From Microbacteriaceae bacterium (GTDB taxonomy: Bacteria > Actinomycetota > Actinomycetes > Actinomycetales > Microbacteriaceae), in contig JAODAT010000052.1 of the NCBI GenBank assembly GCA_025463565.1, forward strand, positions 1 through 44,352: a DNA stretch of 44,352 nt. The letters are read 5' to 3'. Below, in pieces: positions 28,554 through 36,491 of this stretch. Below the pieces are notes generated by a model. That model was not told the origin of the DNA. It did not search any database and saw nothing but the letters and a program-made list of their open reading frames with translations. Every line of letters starts with the position of its first letter. The first letter of the stretch is position 1. The position numbers and the translations under genes were made by a program.

Positions 28554-30061
28554 CCACCGCAGCGTAACCGCCGCCGGATGACGCCGATCATGCCGATTCC
28601 GGCGACGAGCAGCGACGTGCCGAGGTACGCCGCCGAGCTGGACGAGCCCGTCCTCGGGAGCACGGTCGGGACGGACTCGGGGGCAGGGGTCGGCGCCATC
28701 TGCTCGACGGTCACGGACACGGTGGTCTCCCCGATGGTCGTCGTCGCGGCCATCGTCGTCGCGGTCTCGACGGTGGTCGGCAGCTCCTCGACGAGAGGTG
28801 CTGGGCTGGTGCTCGTCATGTCCGTCGTCGTCGTGGCCACGGCGGTCGTCGCCGGGACGTCGGTCGTGCTCGTGGTCGTGGTTGCGACATCGGTCGTCGT
28901 GCTGGTCGTCGTGGTCATCTCGGCAGTGGTGGCCGGTGCCTCCGTGGTGGCCGGTGCCTCGGTGGTGGTCGGTGCCTCGGTGGTGGTCGATGCCTCGGTC
29001 GTGGTCGATGCCTCGGTGGTGGTCGGTGCCTCGGTGGTGGTCGGTGCCTCGGTGGTGGTCGGCGGTGTGGTCTCTGGCGGCCCGTCGAGGGTGACGGTCG
29101 CCTCGGCGCGCAGCGGAGTCGACGGACCGGTCGTGACGAGGGTCTGTGGCAGGTGGCCGACGGGATCGGCAGCGGCAGCCCGATAGACCTGCGCCGTCCC
29201 CGGTGCTGTGCTCGTCGCGGTGACCGTCGCGGTCTGGGCCCGACCGACGATCTCGAACGCGACCGCTCCGTCGTCGCCGGTCGTGAGCGCGGCCGTCGAC
29301 GATTCGTCATCGAAGGCCGCTCCCGTCACCTCGAGCCGGATGATCGTGTCGGGAACCGGCTGCGCGCCTGATCGCACATGCGCCACTCCGGTGCCATCGG
29401 ACGAGACAGAGACATCGATCGCGAACGGGGCCGCCGACCTCGCCGCCTCGCCATCGAGTGCCATCGCCAGGTCCTGCAGGTCCTGGCGACCCGAGGCAGC
29501 GGCGAGCGTCGACAGCGACCGGACCAATGGTGCCGAGGCGTTCGTCGAGCGGTTCGAACCAGCGGCGTCCTGTGCGTAGAAGTGGACGACCGCCCACAAC
29601 CCGGAGGCGAGCGTGTTGTCGGTCGTCTGCCCGTAGCGCCACGTCAGGTACGCGCTCTTGAGCCCGCCCGGATCGTTGGGCAGGGCCTGGGCGATCAACA
29701 TCGACGGCGCGTCGATCGTTGGATGGATGCCACGGTTGAACGTGCAGAGCCCGAGGCGGAAGCTTCCGGCCTCGTCGACGAGCAGCCACTGACCGGCCCA
29801 GATCGGAAACGGCGAACGCGCCACCCCGGACGTGTGGTAGTCGATCGCCAGCCCGGCGCATCGAAAGTCGCCGGGGTAGTCGGTCCCGCGAACGACGAAC
29901 GTCGTGTGGGCGACGCAGTTGCCGGGGATCGTGCTGAACGACGGGGCGACCGGCGGCTCGGCGTGTGCCGTCTGCATCCGCCAGCAGAACACGAGCAGCA
30001 CGAGCAGGCCGGCGGCGAGCACGAGCGGTGAGGAGACGGGACGGCGGTTGGGCTTCACCAC
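28550..30061 (-). CDS. Sortase-anchored surface protein with threonine-rich stalk and LPRTG
   Basis: 503 residues from GTG 30061 (or 30058). Signal peptide: basic VKPNRRP, hydrophobic LVLAAGLLVLLVFCWRM, cleavage near TAHAEPP. An N-terminal domain with CVAHTTFVVRG, RCAGLAIDYHTSG and YGQTTDNTLASGLWAVVHFYA resembles the N-terminal head of actinobacterial surface proteins. A thioester-forming head is possible, but a clear Cys-Gln pair is not seen. Then an Ig-like part (VTGAAFDDES to VTATSTAPGTAQVYR), a stalk of TTTEAP repeats (encoded around 28920-29060), and a C-terminal sorting signal LPRTGSSSSA, hydrophobic span, RRRLRCGG. Probably attached to the cell wall or displayed for adhesion. No sortase is visible in the window. 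Confidence 0.9.
   Translation of the reverse strand: MVKPNRRPVSSPLVLAAGLLVLLVFCWRMQTAHAEPPVAPSFSTIPGNCVAHTTFVVRGTDYPGDFRCAGLAIDYHTSGVARSPFPIWAGQWLLVDEAGSFRLGLCTFNRGIHPTIDAPSMLIAQALPNDPGGLKSAYLTWRYGQTTDNTLASGLWAVVHFYAQDAAGSNRSTNASAPLVRSLSTLAAASGRQDLQDLAMALDGEAARSAAPFAIDVSVSSDGTGVAHVRSGAQPVPDTIIRLEVTGAAFDDESSTAALTTGDDGAVAFEIVGRAQTATVTATSTAPGTAQVYRAAAADPVGHLPQTLVTTGPSTPLRAEATVTLDGPPETTPPTTTEAPTTTEAPTTTEASTTTEASTTTEAPTTTEAPATTEAPATTAEMTTTTSTTTDVATTTTSTTDVPATTAVATTTTDMTSTSPAPLVEELPTTVETATTMAATTTIGETTVSVTVEQMAPTPAPESVPTVLPRTGSSSSAAYLGTSLLVAGIGMIGVIRRRLRCGG
28920..29060 (-). repeat. 18-bp coding repeat (TTTEAP/TTTEAS)
   Basis: Tandem 18-bp units encode TTTEAP, TTTEAS or ATTEAP in the stalk of the surface protein (plus-strand words like GGTGGTCGGTGCCTC). 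At least seven near-identical copies. Such arrays change length by slippage and set the distance of the head from the wall. Confidence 0.9.
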
Positions 30062-30170
30062 CCACTGAGTGCTTCGACCCGGGCCGAAGTGGAAAACAAG
30101 GCGCCGGCCGGGCTCGGGGCCCGTCGCACCGCCGTGCTCCGGGAACCCGTCCGGTAGCCTCCGGAGCGCT

Positions 30171-31259
30171 ATGGAACGATTCGGCCTGGTCGGCCTCCCG
30201 AACGCGGGCAAGAGCTCGCTGTACAACGCTCTCACCGGTGGCGGTGCGTTGGCGGCTCCCTACCCGTTCGCCACCAAGGACCCGAACATCGGTGTCGCCA
30301 AGGTTCCTGACACCCGGGTGGACCAGCTCGGCGTGATGAGCAAGAGCAAGCAGCTCGTGCATGCCGCGGTCCAGGTCGTCGACATCGGCGGCCTCGTCGA
30401 GGGGGCGAGCAAGGGTGAGGGCCTCGGCAACAAGTTCCTCGCCAACATCCGCGAGGTCGAAGCGACCGTGTTCGTGCTGCGTGCGTTCGAGGACGCGGAT
30501 GTGATGGGCCCCGACGACCCGCTCGAGCACCTGCGCGTCGTCGAGATCGAGCTCGCCCTTGCCGACCTCGAGACGGTCGAGAAGCGACTGCGCACCACCC
30601 AGCGCCAGGCCAAGCTCGACAAGGCGCTCGGCGGCGAGATCGAGGCCCTCGAAGCGGCCTACGCATCGCTCAGCGACGGCCGACCGCTCTACCGCGCCGC
30701 GCTCAAGCCTGACCACGTCGAGGCCCTGCAGCCGCACTTCCTGCTGACCAACCGGCCCGTGCTCGCAGTCGTCAACGTCGGCGAGGACGAGCTGGACAAG
30801 ATCCCCGAGGTCGAGGCGCGCGTCCGCGCCGAGATGAACGATGCCGGCGCCAACGTCGAGGTCATCGGCATGTGCGTGCAGCTCGAGGCTGAAGCCGCCA
30901 CCATCACCGATCCGTCCGAGCGAGCCGAGATGCTCGAGGGCTTCGGGCTCGGCGAAGGCGCGCTGTTCCGGATGGTCCGCAGCGCCTACCACCTGCTCGG
31001 CCTGCGCACCTTCTTGACCACCGGCGACAAGGAGACCCGCGCCTGGACCTTCCACGCCGGCGACAAGGCCCCCGAGTGCGCCGGCAAGATCCACACCGAC
31101 ATCCAGCGTGGCTTCATCCGCGCCGAGGTCATCCACTGGGACGAGCTCCTCGCCCTGGGTTCGTGGTCGAAGGCCAAAGAGGTCGGCAAGCTCCGCGTTG
31201 AAGGCAAGGACTACGAGTTCGTCGACGGCGACGTCACCGAGTTCCGCTTCAACGTCTAG
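30171..31259 (+). CDS. ychF: Obg-family GTPase/ATPase YchF
   Basis: 362 residues from ATG 30171. G1 GLPNAGKSS (8-16), G2/G3 PYPFATKDPNIG then VDIGGLVEGASKGEGLGNKFL, a coiled-coil middle, and a C-terminal TGS domain ending with EFRFNV. The TGS part shows FFTTGDKE-type sequence (FLTTGDKETRAWTF), ECAGKIHTDIQRGFIRAEV and GKDYEFVDGDV. YchF prefers ATP and is linked to ribosomes and the oxidative stress response. Its 3' end doubles as the integration site of the downstream island: the last 19 bases are repeated at 44051, and the gene is still complete. Confidence 0.97.
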   Translation: MERFGLVGLPNAGKSSLYNALTGGGALAAPYPFATKDPNIGVAKVPDTRVDQLGVMSKSKQLVHAAVQVVDIGGLVEGASKGEGLGNKFLANIREVEATVFVLRAFEDADVMGPDDPLEHLRVVEIELALADLETVEKRLRTTQRQAKLDKALGGEIEALEAAYASLSDGRPLYRAALKPDHVEALQPHFLLTNRPVLAVVNVGEDELDKIPEVEARVRAEMNDAGANVEVIGMCVQLEAEAATITDPSERAEMLEGFGLGEGALFRMVRSAYHLLGLRTFLTTGDKETRAWTFHAGDKAPECAGKIHTDIQRGFIRAEVIHWDELLALGSWSKAKEVGKLRVEGKDYEFVDGDVTEFRFNV

Positions 31260-31267
31260 CAGGGGTT
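31240..31267 (+). other. Left island junction (attL) in the 3' end of ychF
   Basis: AGTTCCGCTTCAACGT at 31240-31255 is identical to 44051-44066; the next 12 bases match with two differences (C/G, G/A). Being at the 3' end of ychF, the crossover preserves the gene. Beyond 31267 a weaker match continues to CTGACCTGGTC (31300-31310 against 44109-44119). Confidence 0.75.
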
Positions 31268-31358
31268 TCGCGATCTGCGGCTTTTCGGCCACAGTGCCTC
31301 TGACCTGGTCATTTGTGTCCTTCTAGGTACGTTCAGTTTCGCCCTGTTCGTTTGGAGG

Positions 31359-31378
31359 AAGGACCTGAGAAGGACCAA
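31359..31378 (+). repeat. 20-bp arm-like repeat, left end of the island
   Basis: AAGGACCTGAGAAGGACCAA, identical to 43973-43992. The sequence itself contains AAGGACC twice, 11 bases apart, and a GGACCAAGCCGG follows on both sides. Direct repeats just inside both element ends are what arm-type integrase binding sites look like. Stretch 31260-31422 holds no gene otherwise. Confidence 0.65.
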
Positions 31379-31422
31379 TCCGGGACCAAGCCGGTTCGCG
31401 GGCGACCCGAAACGCGCACCTC

Positions 31423-32358
31423 TCAGAGCAGTCCGCAGGCGCCGAGTGCCTTCCGAGCGGCCGGCTCGAAGTCGGGCTGCTCGAAGGTGAAGCCGCGCTC
31501 CAATAGGCGGGTGGGGACGATCCGTCGACCGGTCAGCGCCAGGCTCGCGCTGCTCCCCAGAATCGGCGCGCCGATTCGTGCCAGCCACGCAGGACTGGGC
31601 AGTCCGATCCGCCGTCCGAGCAGACGCCGGTAGGTCGACATCATCTCCGCGTTCGTCACCGGGTTGGGCGACGTCAGGTGGTAGGTGCCCGTCATCGTGT
31701 CGTTGTCGATGGCCAGGATCATCGCTGTGAGGAGGTCGTCCAGCCCGACCCACGACACCCATTGACGGCCTGACCCAACGCTGCCACCGAGACCGAACCG
31801 AACGAGCTGCGCGAGCTTCGCCGTCGCCGGGTCGTTGCGGCCGCCGAGCCCGATACCCATGCGCAGCAACACCGTGCGCTCGACCGCTGCACTCGCCTGA
31901 CGGAACGCGCCCTCCCACGCCAGGCAGACCGTCACCATCTCGCGCGGGCCGATGCCAGTCGGCGTCGAGTGCTCATCGAGCACGGCGTCGCCTCCGTCGC
32001 CGTAGACAGCGAGCGACGACGACTGCACCCACACCCGCGGCGGCGTCGCGCAGCGCTCGATCGCCTCGCCGACCACGCGAACCGGCTGCACGCGCGACGA
32101 GATCAGCTCGTCGATGTTGCGCTTCGTGCCGCGCACATCGACGCGCCGGCCAGTGAGGTGGACGATCGCGTCGGCACCATCGAGCTCGCTCGCCCACGGT
32201 CCGATCGACTCGGCGTCCCACACGACGACGCGTGTGCCCTCGACCTGTTGACCCTCATCACGGCTGAGGATGACAACCTCATCGCCGCGCCCGACCAGCC
32301 GGGAGGCAAGCGCTTGTCCGAGGAAGCCCGATCCACCGGGAATGACGATTCGGCTCAT
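31423..32358 (-). CDS. NAD-dependent epimerase/dehydratase-like protein, TIGR01777 family
   Basis: 311 residues from ATG 32358. The Rossmann start is IVIPGGSGFLGQALASRL. Inner landmarks: DAIVHLTGRRVD, SSSLAVYGDGGD, and the family C-terminus FTFEQPDFEPAARKALG. The TIGR01777 (YfcH-like, SulA-related) family is widespread, but its substrate is unknown. Usual Tyr-x3-Lys is absent, as in other TIGR01777 members. It overlaps the MerR gene's stop by ATGA, so it is the second gene of a two-gene transcript. It is island cargo. Confidence 0.87.
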   Translation of the reverse strand: MSRIVIPGGSGFLGQALASRLVGRGDEVVILSRDEGQQVEGTRVVVWDAESIGPWASELDGADAIVHLTGRRVDVRGTKRNIDELISSRVQPVRVVGEAIERCATPPRVWVQSSSLAVYGDGGDAVLDEHSTPTGIGPREMVTVCLAWEGAFRQASAAVERTVLLRMGIGLGGRNDPATAKLAQLVRFGLGGSVGSGRQWVSWVGLDDLLTAMILAIDNDTMTGTYHLTSPNPVTNAEMMSTYRRLLGRRIGLPSPAWLARIGAPILGSSASLALTGRRIVPTRLLERGFTFEQPDFEPAARKALGACGLL

Positions 32359-33185
32359 GACGTCTCCCTGCCGTTGGCGTGCGAGTCGCCGGGTCGAGGG
32401 ATGTCGACACCGAGTCGGCGGGCCTCGGCGCGGACGAACGACTCGGCAGCGGCCTGCAACGAGTGCCGAAGCGACATGGTCGTCACGTCCCCGGCGAGCG
32501 GTGCCAACCTCTCGAGCGTCTCCAACAGCGGCGGGATCTGATCGGCCGGCATCCCTCGCTTCACGAACGGCTTCCACATCCGACGGCGGAACAGTTCGGT
32601 GAACCGGCGAGCGATCTCGTCGGTCTGCGTCCGCAGCTGCTCGTACTCATCGAGGATCTCATCGGCCGGCACGCCCAGCGCAGCCAGTTCACTTCCGATC
32701 CTCAGGAACGACGGGCTGTGCACGATCACGTTGGTCCCATCCGGCGAGAACTCCACCAGGCCTAGCTCGATCACCCGTTGCACGACCGCGGGCGTGAACT
32801 CGACCGACGGAAGGTGACCCGAAAGCTCGACCAGCGACATCGTCTGGGCAGCCTCGGCCGACCAGATCGACGCCTGATCACCCAGGCCGAGCACCGACCG
32901 AAGACTGTCTCCCGCCTCCATGCCGTCGAACAACTCCTTGATGCCAGCGAGTGAGAAGCCGCGTTCTTGGAGCTGGGCGATCGCCTGTAGCCGTTCGAGG
33001 TGTCGTTCGTCGTAGTAGCCGACTCGCCCTCGCTTGGTCGGTGGCGGGACGAGGCCCTTGTTCTGGTAGAGCCGAACGGTCGACACGACGAGGCCGGCCC
33101 GTCGCGCCAACTCGTCGATCGTCAGCTCATGACCCCGCTCAACACCAACAACATCTTCGCTAACAACGACCTTGCTAATATTCAC
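32355..33185 (-). CDS. MerR family transcriptional regulator
   Basis: 276 residues from GTG 33185, with another GTG two codons up. The N-terminal MerR helix-turn-helix is ELTIDELARRAGLVVSTVRLYQNKGLVPPPTKRGRVGYYDERHLERLQ, preceded by about 20 variable residues. The C-terminal half has an Ala- and Glu-rich helical region (residues 110-270) with no cysteine ligand set, so this is not a metal sensor; a small-molecule or stress signal is likely. It is divergent from a membrane protein gene and drives the epimerase gene after it. GTG 33185 is seven bases beyond the end of a TACACT -10 box, which favours leaderless translation. Confidence 0.85.
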   Translation of the reverse strand: MNISKVVVSEDVVGVERGHELTIDELARRAGLVVSTVRLYQNKGLVPPPTKRGRVGYYDERHLERLQAIAQLQERGFSLAGIKELFDGMEAGDSLRSVLGLGDQASIWSAEAAQTMSLVELSGHLPSVEFTPAVVQRVIELGLVEFSPDGTNVIVHSPSFLRIGSELAALGVPADEILDEYEQLRTQTDEIARRFTELFRRRMWKPFVKRGMPADQIPPLLETLERLAPLAGDVTTMSLRHSLQAAAESFVRAEARRLGVDIPRPGDSHANGRETS

Positions 33186-33191
33186 TAGCAC

Positions 33192-33221
33192 AGTGTACGC
33201 TCACCACCGTGAAGATGTCCA
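33192..33221 (-). promoter_or_regulatory. Candidate promoter for merR-epimerase, leaderless
   Basis: On the minus strand TGGACA (33216-33221), 18 bases, then TACACT (33192-33197); the GTG start is 7 bases after the -10 box. Dyad GCTA-N8-TAGC at 33174-33189 straddles the start region. A MerR dimer could bind this dyad to bend the promoter, but the location downstream of -10 would make it repressive. Confidence 0.45.
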
Positions 33222-33236
33222 GCAGAACGGCACCCA

Positions 33237-34220
33237 ATGTCTGAGAGTCCGATTCGGCCAACGACCGAGCAGCAGGAGCGTCGCTTCTCGACTGCGCAGA
33301 TCCGACTGGCGGGCTTCATCGTCGTGCTTGCTGTGGTGAACATCGCGTATCGCCTCGTGTATGCATCGGGCGCTTCGCAGACCGCCGCGCTCTACGTCGG
33401 TGTTCCGACTCTGCTCGCCGTCGGCCTGGCGCTCCTCCCGAGGAGCAAGAGCGCTACCGGCATGATCCTCAAGGGCTCGACGCTCGCCGTGCTGATCGCT
33501 TGCGTGGTGCTCCCAGAAGGCCTGCTGTGCCTGCTGTTCGTGCTGCCCCTCATCGGTCTCATCGGGGTCATCGTCGGCGGCGCGATCGACGCTGCTCGGC
33601 GACGCAATCGCCGCCAAGGACCGACACTCATGATGGTCGGACTGCCGCTGATGCTCCTCAGCTTCGAAGGCGTGGTCGGCTCGCCGTTCGATGCGCACGA
33701 CGCTGTCGAATCCTCGGTCGTGGTCGAAGCCAGCACTTCAGAAGTCGTCGCCGCTCTCGCGGCCACTCCCACATTCGGTGCAGAGATGCCGACGTTCCTG
33801 ACGATTGGGTTCAACCGACCTGTCTCGGCGACGGGGTCGGGAGTGGCACTCGGCGACGAGCGGAGCATCGAGTTCACCGGAGGAAGCCACGACGACCACC
33901 CGCTGCGGGTGTTTGGACTGACCGGTGAGCGCAGCGTCGATCATCACTCGCACATGCATCTCACCGTCGTCGAGTCGACCGAAGGCCGGCTCGTGTTCTC
34001 AATCGACCACGACACCACGATGCTCGCTCGCTGGGTCGACCTCGAACGAGCGGTCGTCACATGGGAGCCCATCGATGATCACCACACGAGGGTCACGTGG
34101 CGCCTCGAATATCGACGGCTGCTCTATCCAACGCTGTACTTCGCGCCGCTCCAGCGTTTCGGCATGAGCGAGGCAGCCGACTACCTGCTCGAATCGATCG
34201 TCGTGGCACAGCTGCCATGA
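33237..34220 (+). CDS. Membrane protein with C-terminal SRPBCC-like domain
   Basis: 327 residues. Four membrane spans in the first half (about 24-43, 49-67, 79-97 and 100-118), a fifth hydrophobic stretch near 130-147, then a soluble part (about 150-327) that fits an SRPBCC/polyketide-cyclase helix-grip fold: VVVEASTSEVVAALAA, VVTWEPIDDHHTRVTWRLEYRR. The two-part layout suggests a membrane-linked lipid-binding protein. It is co-transcribed with the methyltransferase, which overlaps its stop by ATGA, and divergent from the MerR gene. It is probably under that MerR. Function cannot be named. Confidence 0.7.
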   Translation: MSESPIRPTTEQQERRFSTAQIRLAGFIVVLAVVNIAYRLVYASGASQTAALYVGVPTLLAVGLALLPRSKSATGMILKGSTLAVLIACVVLPEGLLCLLFVLPLIGLIGVIVGGAIDAARRRNRRQGPTLMMVGLPLMLLSFEGVVGSPFDAHDAVESSVVVEASTSEVVAALAATPTFGAEMPTFLTIGFNRPVSATGSGVALGDERSIEFTGGSHDDHPLRVFGLTGERSVDHHSHMHLTVVESTEGRLVFSIDHDTTMLARWVDLERAVVTWEPIDDHHTRVTWRLEYRRLLYPTLYFAPLQRFGMSEAADYLLESIVVAQLP

Positions 34221-35539
34221 AGTCACCGACGTCGGAGTTGATCGTTCGAGCAGCAGCGCTCTACCTGCCCATCACGGTCGCGCTGGCTCTCGTGATTCAC
34301 CGACGTCCTGACCGCCGACGCATTGCAGGAGCCGTCGTCGCTGTTGCCTGGAATCTGGTCGCGCTCCTGGCGCTGAACGTCCTCGCCCAGCACTTCGGTT
34401 GGTGGACGTTCTCCACCAACACCGCCGCCATGGCCGGCACCCCAGCTGATCTCTGGATCGGGTGGGCGCTCCTGTGGGGAGCGGTCCCGCTTCTCATCAT
34501 CTCCGAGCGGGTGGTCCTTGTCGGCGTCGCCCTGGTCGCAACGGATCTCGTCATGATGCCGATGGCAGCGCCCGTGGTATCGCTCGGATCGACGTGGCTG
34601 ATCGGGGAGTTGTTATGCATCGCCACATGCCTCGTGCCCGGGCTGCTGCTGGGCCGCTGGACGGCGCGCGACTCCCACGTTCGTCGACGGGCGACGCTTC
34701 AGATCGTTGCGTTCGGTGGGCTCCTCCTCTTCGTCCTGCCGACTCTGATCTTCACCATCACCGGCGAGGACTGGACGGCGCTCGTTCAGCGTCCGCGGTG
34801 GCAGTTCGTACTTGCTGCTCTCATCGCCGCTCCGGCGGGCGCGATGGCGGTGCAAGCCGTTCGCGAGTTCGCCGTCTCGGGCAACGGGACTCCGGTGCCG
34901 CTCGATCCACCACGTCGCTTGGTGACCACGGGGCCGTACGCGTACGTGGCCAATCCGATGCAGCTCGGCGGGACGTTCATCCTCGCCGAATGGGGCGTCC
35001 TCCTTGCCAGCCTCGCCGTGGTCGCCGCTGCAGTCATGGGAGCCCTCTTCTCCGCCGGCGTCGCTGCGTGGAACGAAGGCAGTGAACTGTCGCAGCGGTT
35101 CGGGCAGGACTGGAGTCGATATCGGGCTGAGGTGCGTCTGTGGTTGCCACGCTGGCGGCCATACACCGGCGCAAATGCGACGGTGTTCGTCGGCACGACG
35201 TGCGAGCCGTGCAGTGATGTCGGCCGCTTCCTCGCCCGTCGCCGGCCACGGGGACTCGAGATCGCTGCCGCCGAGGACTCATCCGATGCGATGACGCGGA
35301 TCACCTACCGCATGGACGGTCTCGGAACGGAGACTGGCCTCGCCGCCGTGGGTCGCAGCGTCGAGCACGTCAACCTTGCCTGGGCTATCGGCAGTTGGAT
35401 CGTTCGACTGCCGCTCGTCCGACCGTTCCTCCAGCTGGTGGCAGACGCCGTCGGGGCGGGGCCGCGTCGGCTCTCACGGGGACCAGTGACCCGATCGGAC
35501 GGCCGGCCAAATGATCTGCTTTCGGATCACATATCCTGA
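34217..35539 (+). CDS. Isoprenylcysteine/phospholipid methyltransferase-like membrane protein with C-terminal DCC domain
   Basis: 440 residues from ATG 34217. Hydrophobic spans occupy residues 10-28, 36-58, 78-115, 126-146, 162-182, 195-213 and 250-285. The motif VTTGPYAYVANPMQLGG (236-252) and a following cytosolic GQDWSRYRAEVRLWLPR match isoprenylcysteine carboxyl methyltransferase-like enzymes, which methylate lipids or prenyl acceptors with AdoMet. Residues 320-440 resemble the DCC thiol-disulfide domain (DUF393): CEPC at 329-332, VGRFL and later GLGTETGLAAVG. The fusion is unusual. The partner protein upstream has a lipid-binding-like domain, so a lipid modification system is the inference. 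Confidence 0.75.
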   Translation: MKSPTSELIVRAAALYLPITVALALVIHRRPDRRRIAGAVVAVAWNLVALLALNVLAQHFGWWTFSTNTAAMAGTPADLWIGWALLWGAVPLLIISERVVLVGVALVATDLVMMPMAAPVVSLGSTWLIGELLCIATCLVPGLLLGRWTARDSHVRRRATLQIVAFGGLLLFVLPTLIFTITGEDWTALVQRPRWQFVLAALIAAPAGAMAVQAVREFAVSGNGTPVPLDPPRRLVTTGPYAYVANPMQLGGTFILAEWGVLLASLAVVAAAVMGALFSAGVAAWNEGSELSQRFGQDWSRYRAEVRLWLPRWRPYTGANATVFVGTTCEPCSDVGRFLARRRPRGLEIAAAEDSSDAMTRITYRMDGLGTETGLAAVGRSVEHVNLAWAIGSWIVRLPLVRPFLQLVADAVGAGPRRLSRGPVTRSDGRPNDLLSDHIS

Positions 35540-35594
35540 GAGCCGATCACCTGCGCCGACGCCGATCGGCTACGGCTCGATCGAAGGGTCGTAC

Positions 35595-36488
35595 CTACTC
35601 GGGCGCCTCGAACTCCTCATCGATCAACGGGAGGTCGCGCTGATCCCGGAGTTCGCGCACTCTCACATGCATATCAATAGGCGTGCGATCCAGCACGCTC
35701 CGGATCATGGACTCAAGAAACGCGCCGAGCTGAAGGTCCGGAGGCACGGAGTCGTCTCGCAACCTGACGCCGTTGAACGCGGGACGATCATCCCACTCCG
35801 CCAGCACAAGGCTCGTAGCGTCATATCCATCCGCCTCACCACGCAGCTTCCTGAGCATGTCGATCGCACGGTCGAGGGTGCCCCTCTCATCGATGACCGT
35901 GGAGCGCAACACGAAGAGGAACCCGAGTGCTACGAGCGGATAGCGGCCGCGCAGGTTCTTCGCATCGCCGTACGACTCCTCGAATCGGTTCGGCAGGTTG
36001 TTGCGGAACGATGACACCATGCTCTTGGTAGACACCAATAGCTCGGGGCCTCGCGACCACTGGGCGACCACCACGTCGACCTGCTTCACGTAGGCCTTGC
36101 CGAGGATTCGCGCATCGTTTGGCGCGACGCGCCGGTTCTTCGCGAGTTGGCGGCGCGCCTCGTCCTGCTGCTTCTTCGGCAATCCCTCGATGAACAGCGC
36201 CACCTCACGGGGCAGCACCCGAGGGCGTTGCAGCCGAGGCCAGACCTCGTCTGGACCAAACCCGGAGCGGCGAAGCTCGTGTGCAACCCACGCGTCGATC
36301 GACTTCGCGAGGCGACCACTCTCCGAGCCTGCTCCGGCTCCTATCGGGACCGCCAGCAGCGACTCGAGGAGCTCGCGATCGGGGGCGAATACGCGCTCAC
36401 CATCGGCGCCAGCGGTCCAAGGGCTGCCACCGGATCGAGCAGCGATGAGCGGCTCGAAGGAGTCGAACACGTCTTCGGTCGACGCCAT
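35595..36488 (-). CDS. Putative restriction endonuclease partner of the adjacent methyltransferase
   Basis: 297 residues from ATG 36488. No named family is certain, but the middle AYVKQVDVVVAQWSRGPELLVSTKSM holds an Asp followed by strand ELLVSTK, compatible with a PD-(D/E)XK core in which E-x-K is replaced by S-T-K. The C-terminal half is rich in charged helices. It starts 3 bases after the methyltransferase stop on the same strand, exactly where a restriction enzyme is expected. A different role is possible, but the spacing and content fit a type II pair. Confidence 0.6.
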   Translation of the reverse strand: MASTEDVFDSFEPLIAARSGGSPWTAGADGERVFAPDRELLESLLAVPIGAGAGSESGRLAKSIDAWVAHELRRSGFGPDEVWPRLQRPRVLPREVALFIEGLPKKQQDEARRQLAKNRRVAPNDARILGKAYVKQVDVVVAQWSRGPELLVSTKSMVSSFRNNLPNRFEESYGDAKNLRGRYPLVALGFLFVLRSTVIDERGTLDRAIDMLRKLRGEADGYDATSLVLAEWDDRPAFNGVRLRDDSVPPDLQLGAFLESMIRSVLDRTPIDMHVRVRELRDQRDLPLIDEEFEAPE

Positions 36489-36491
36489 TCG

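Noticed and set aside
29307..31292. 661-codon minus frame across ychF and the surface protein.
   Set aside because: Antisense to YchF, whose G motifs are clear, and out of frame with the surface protein.
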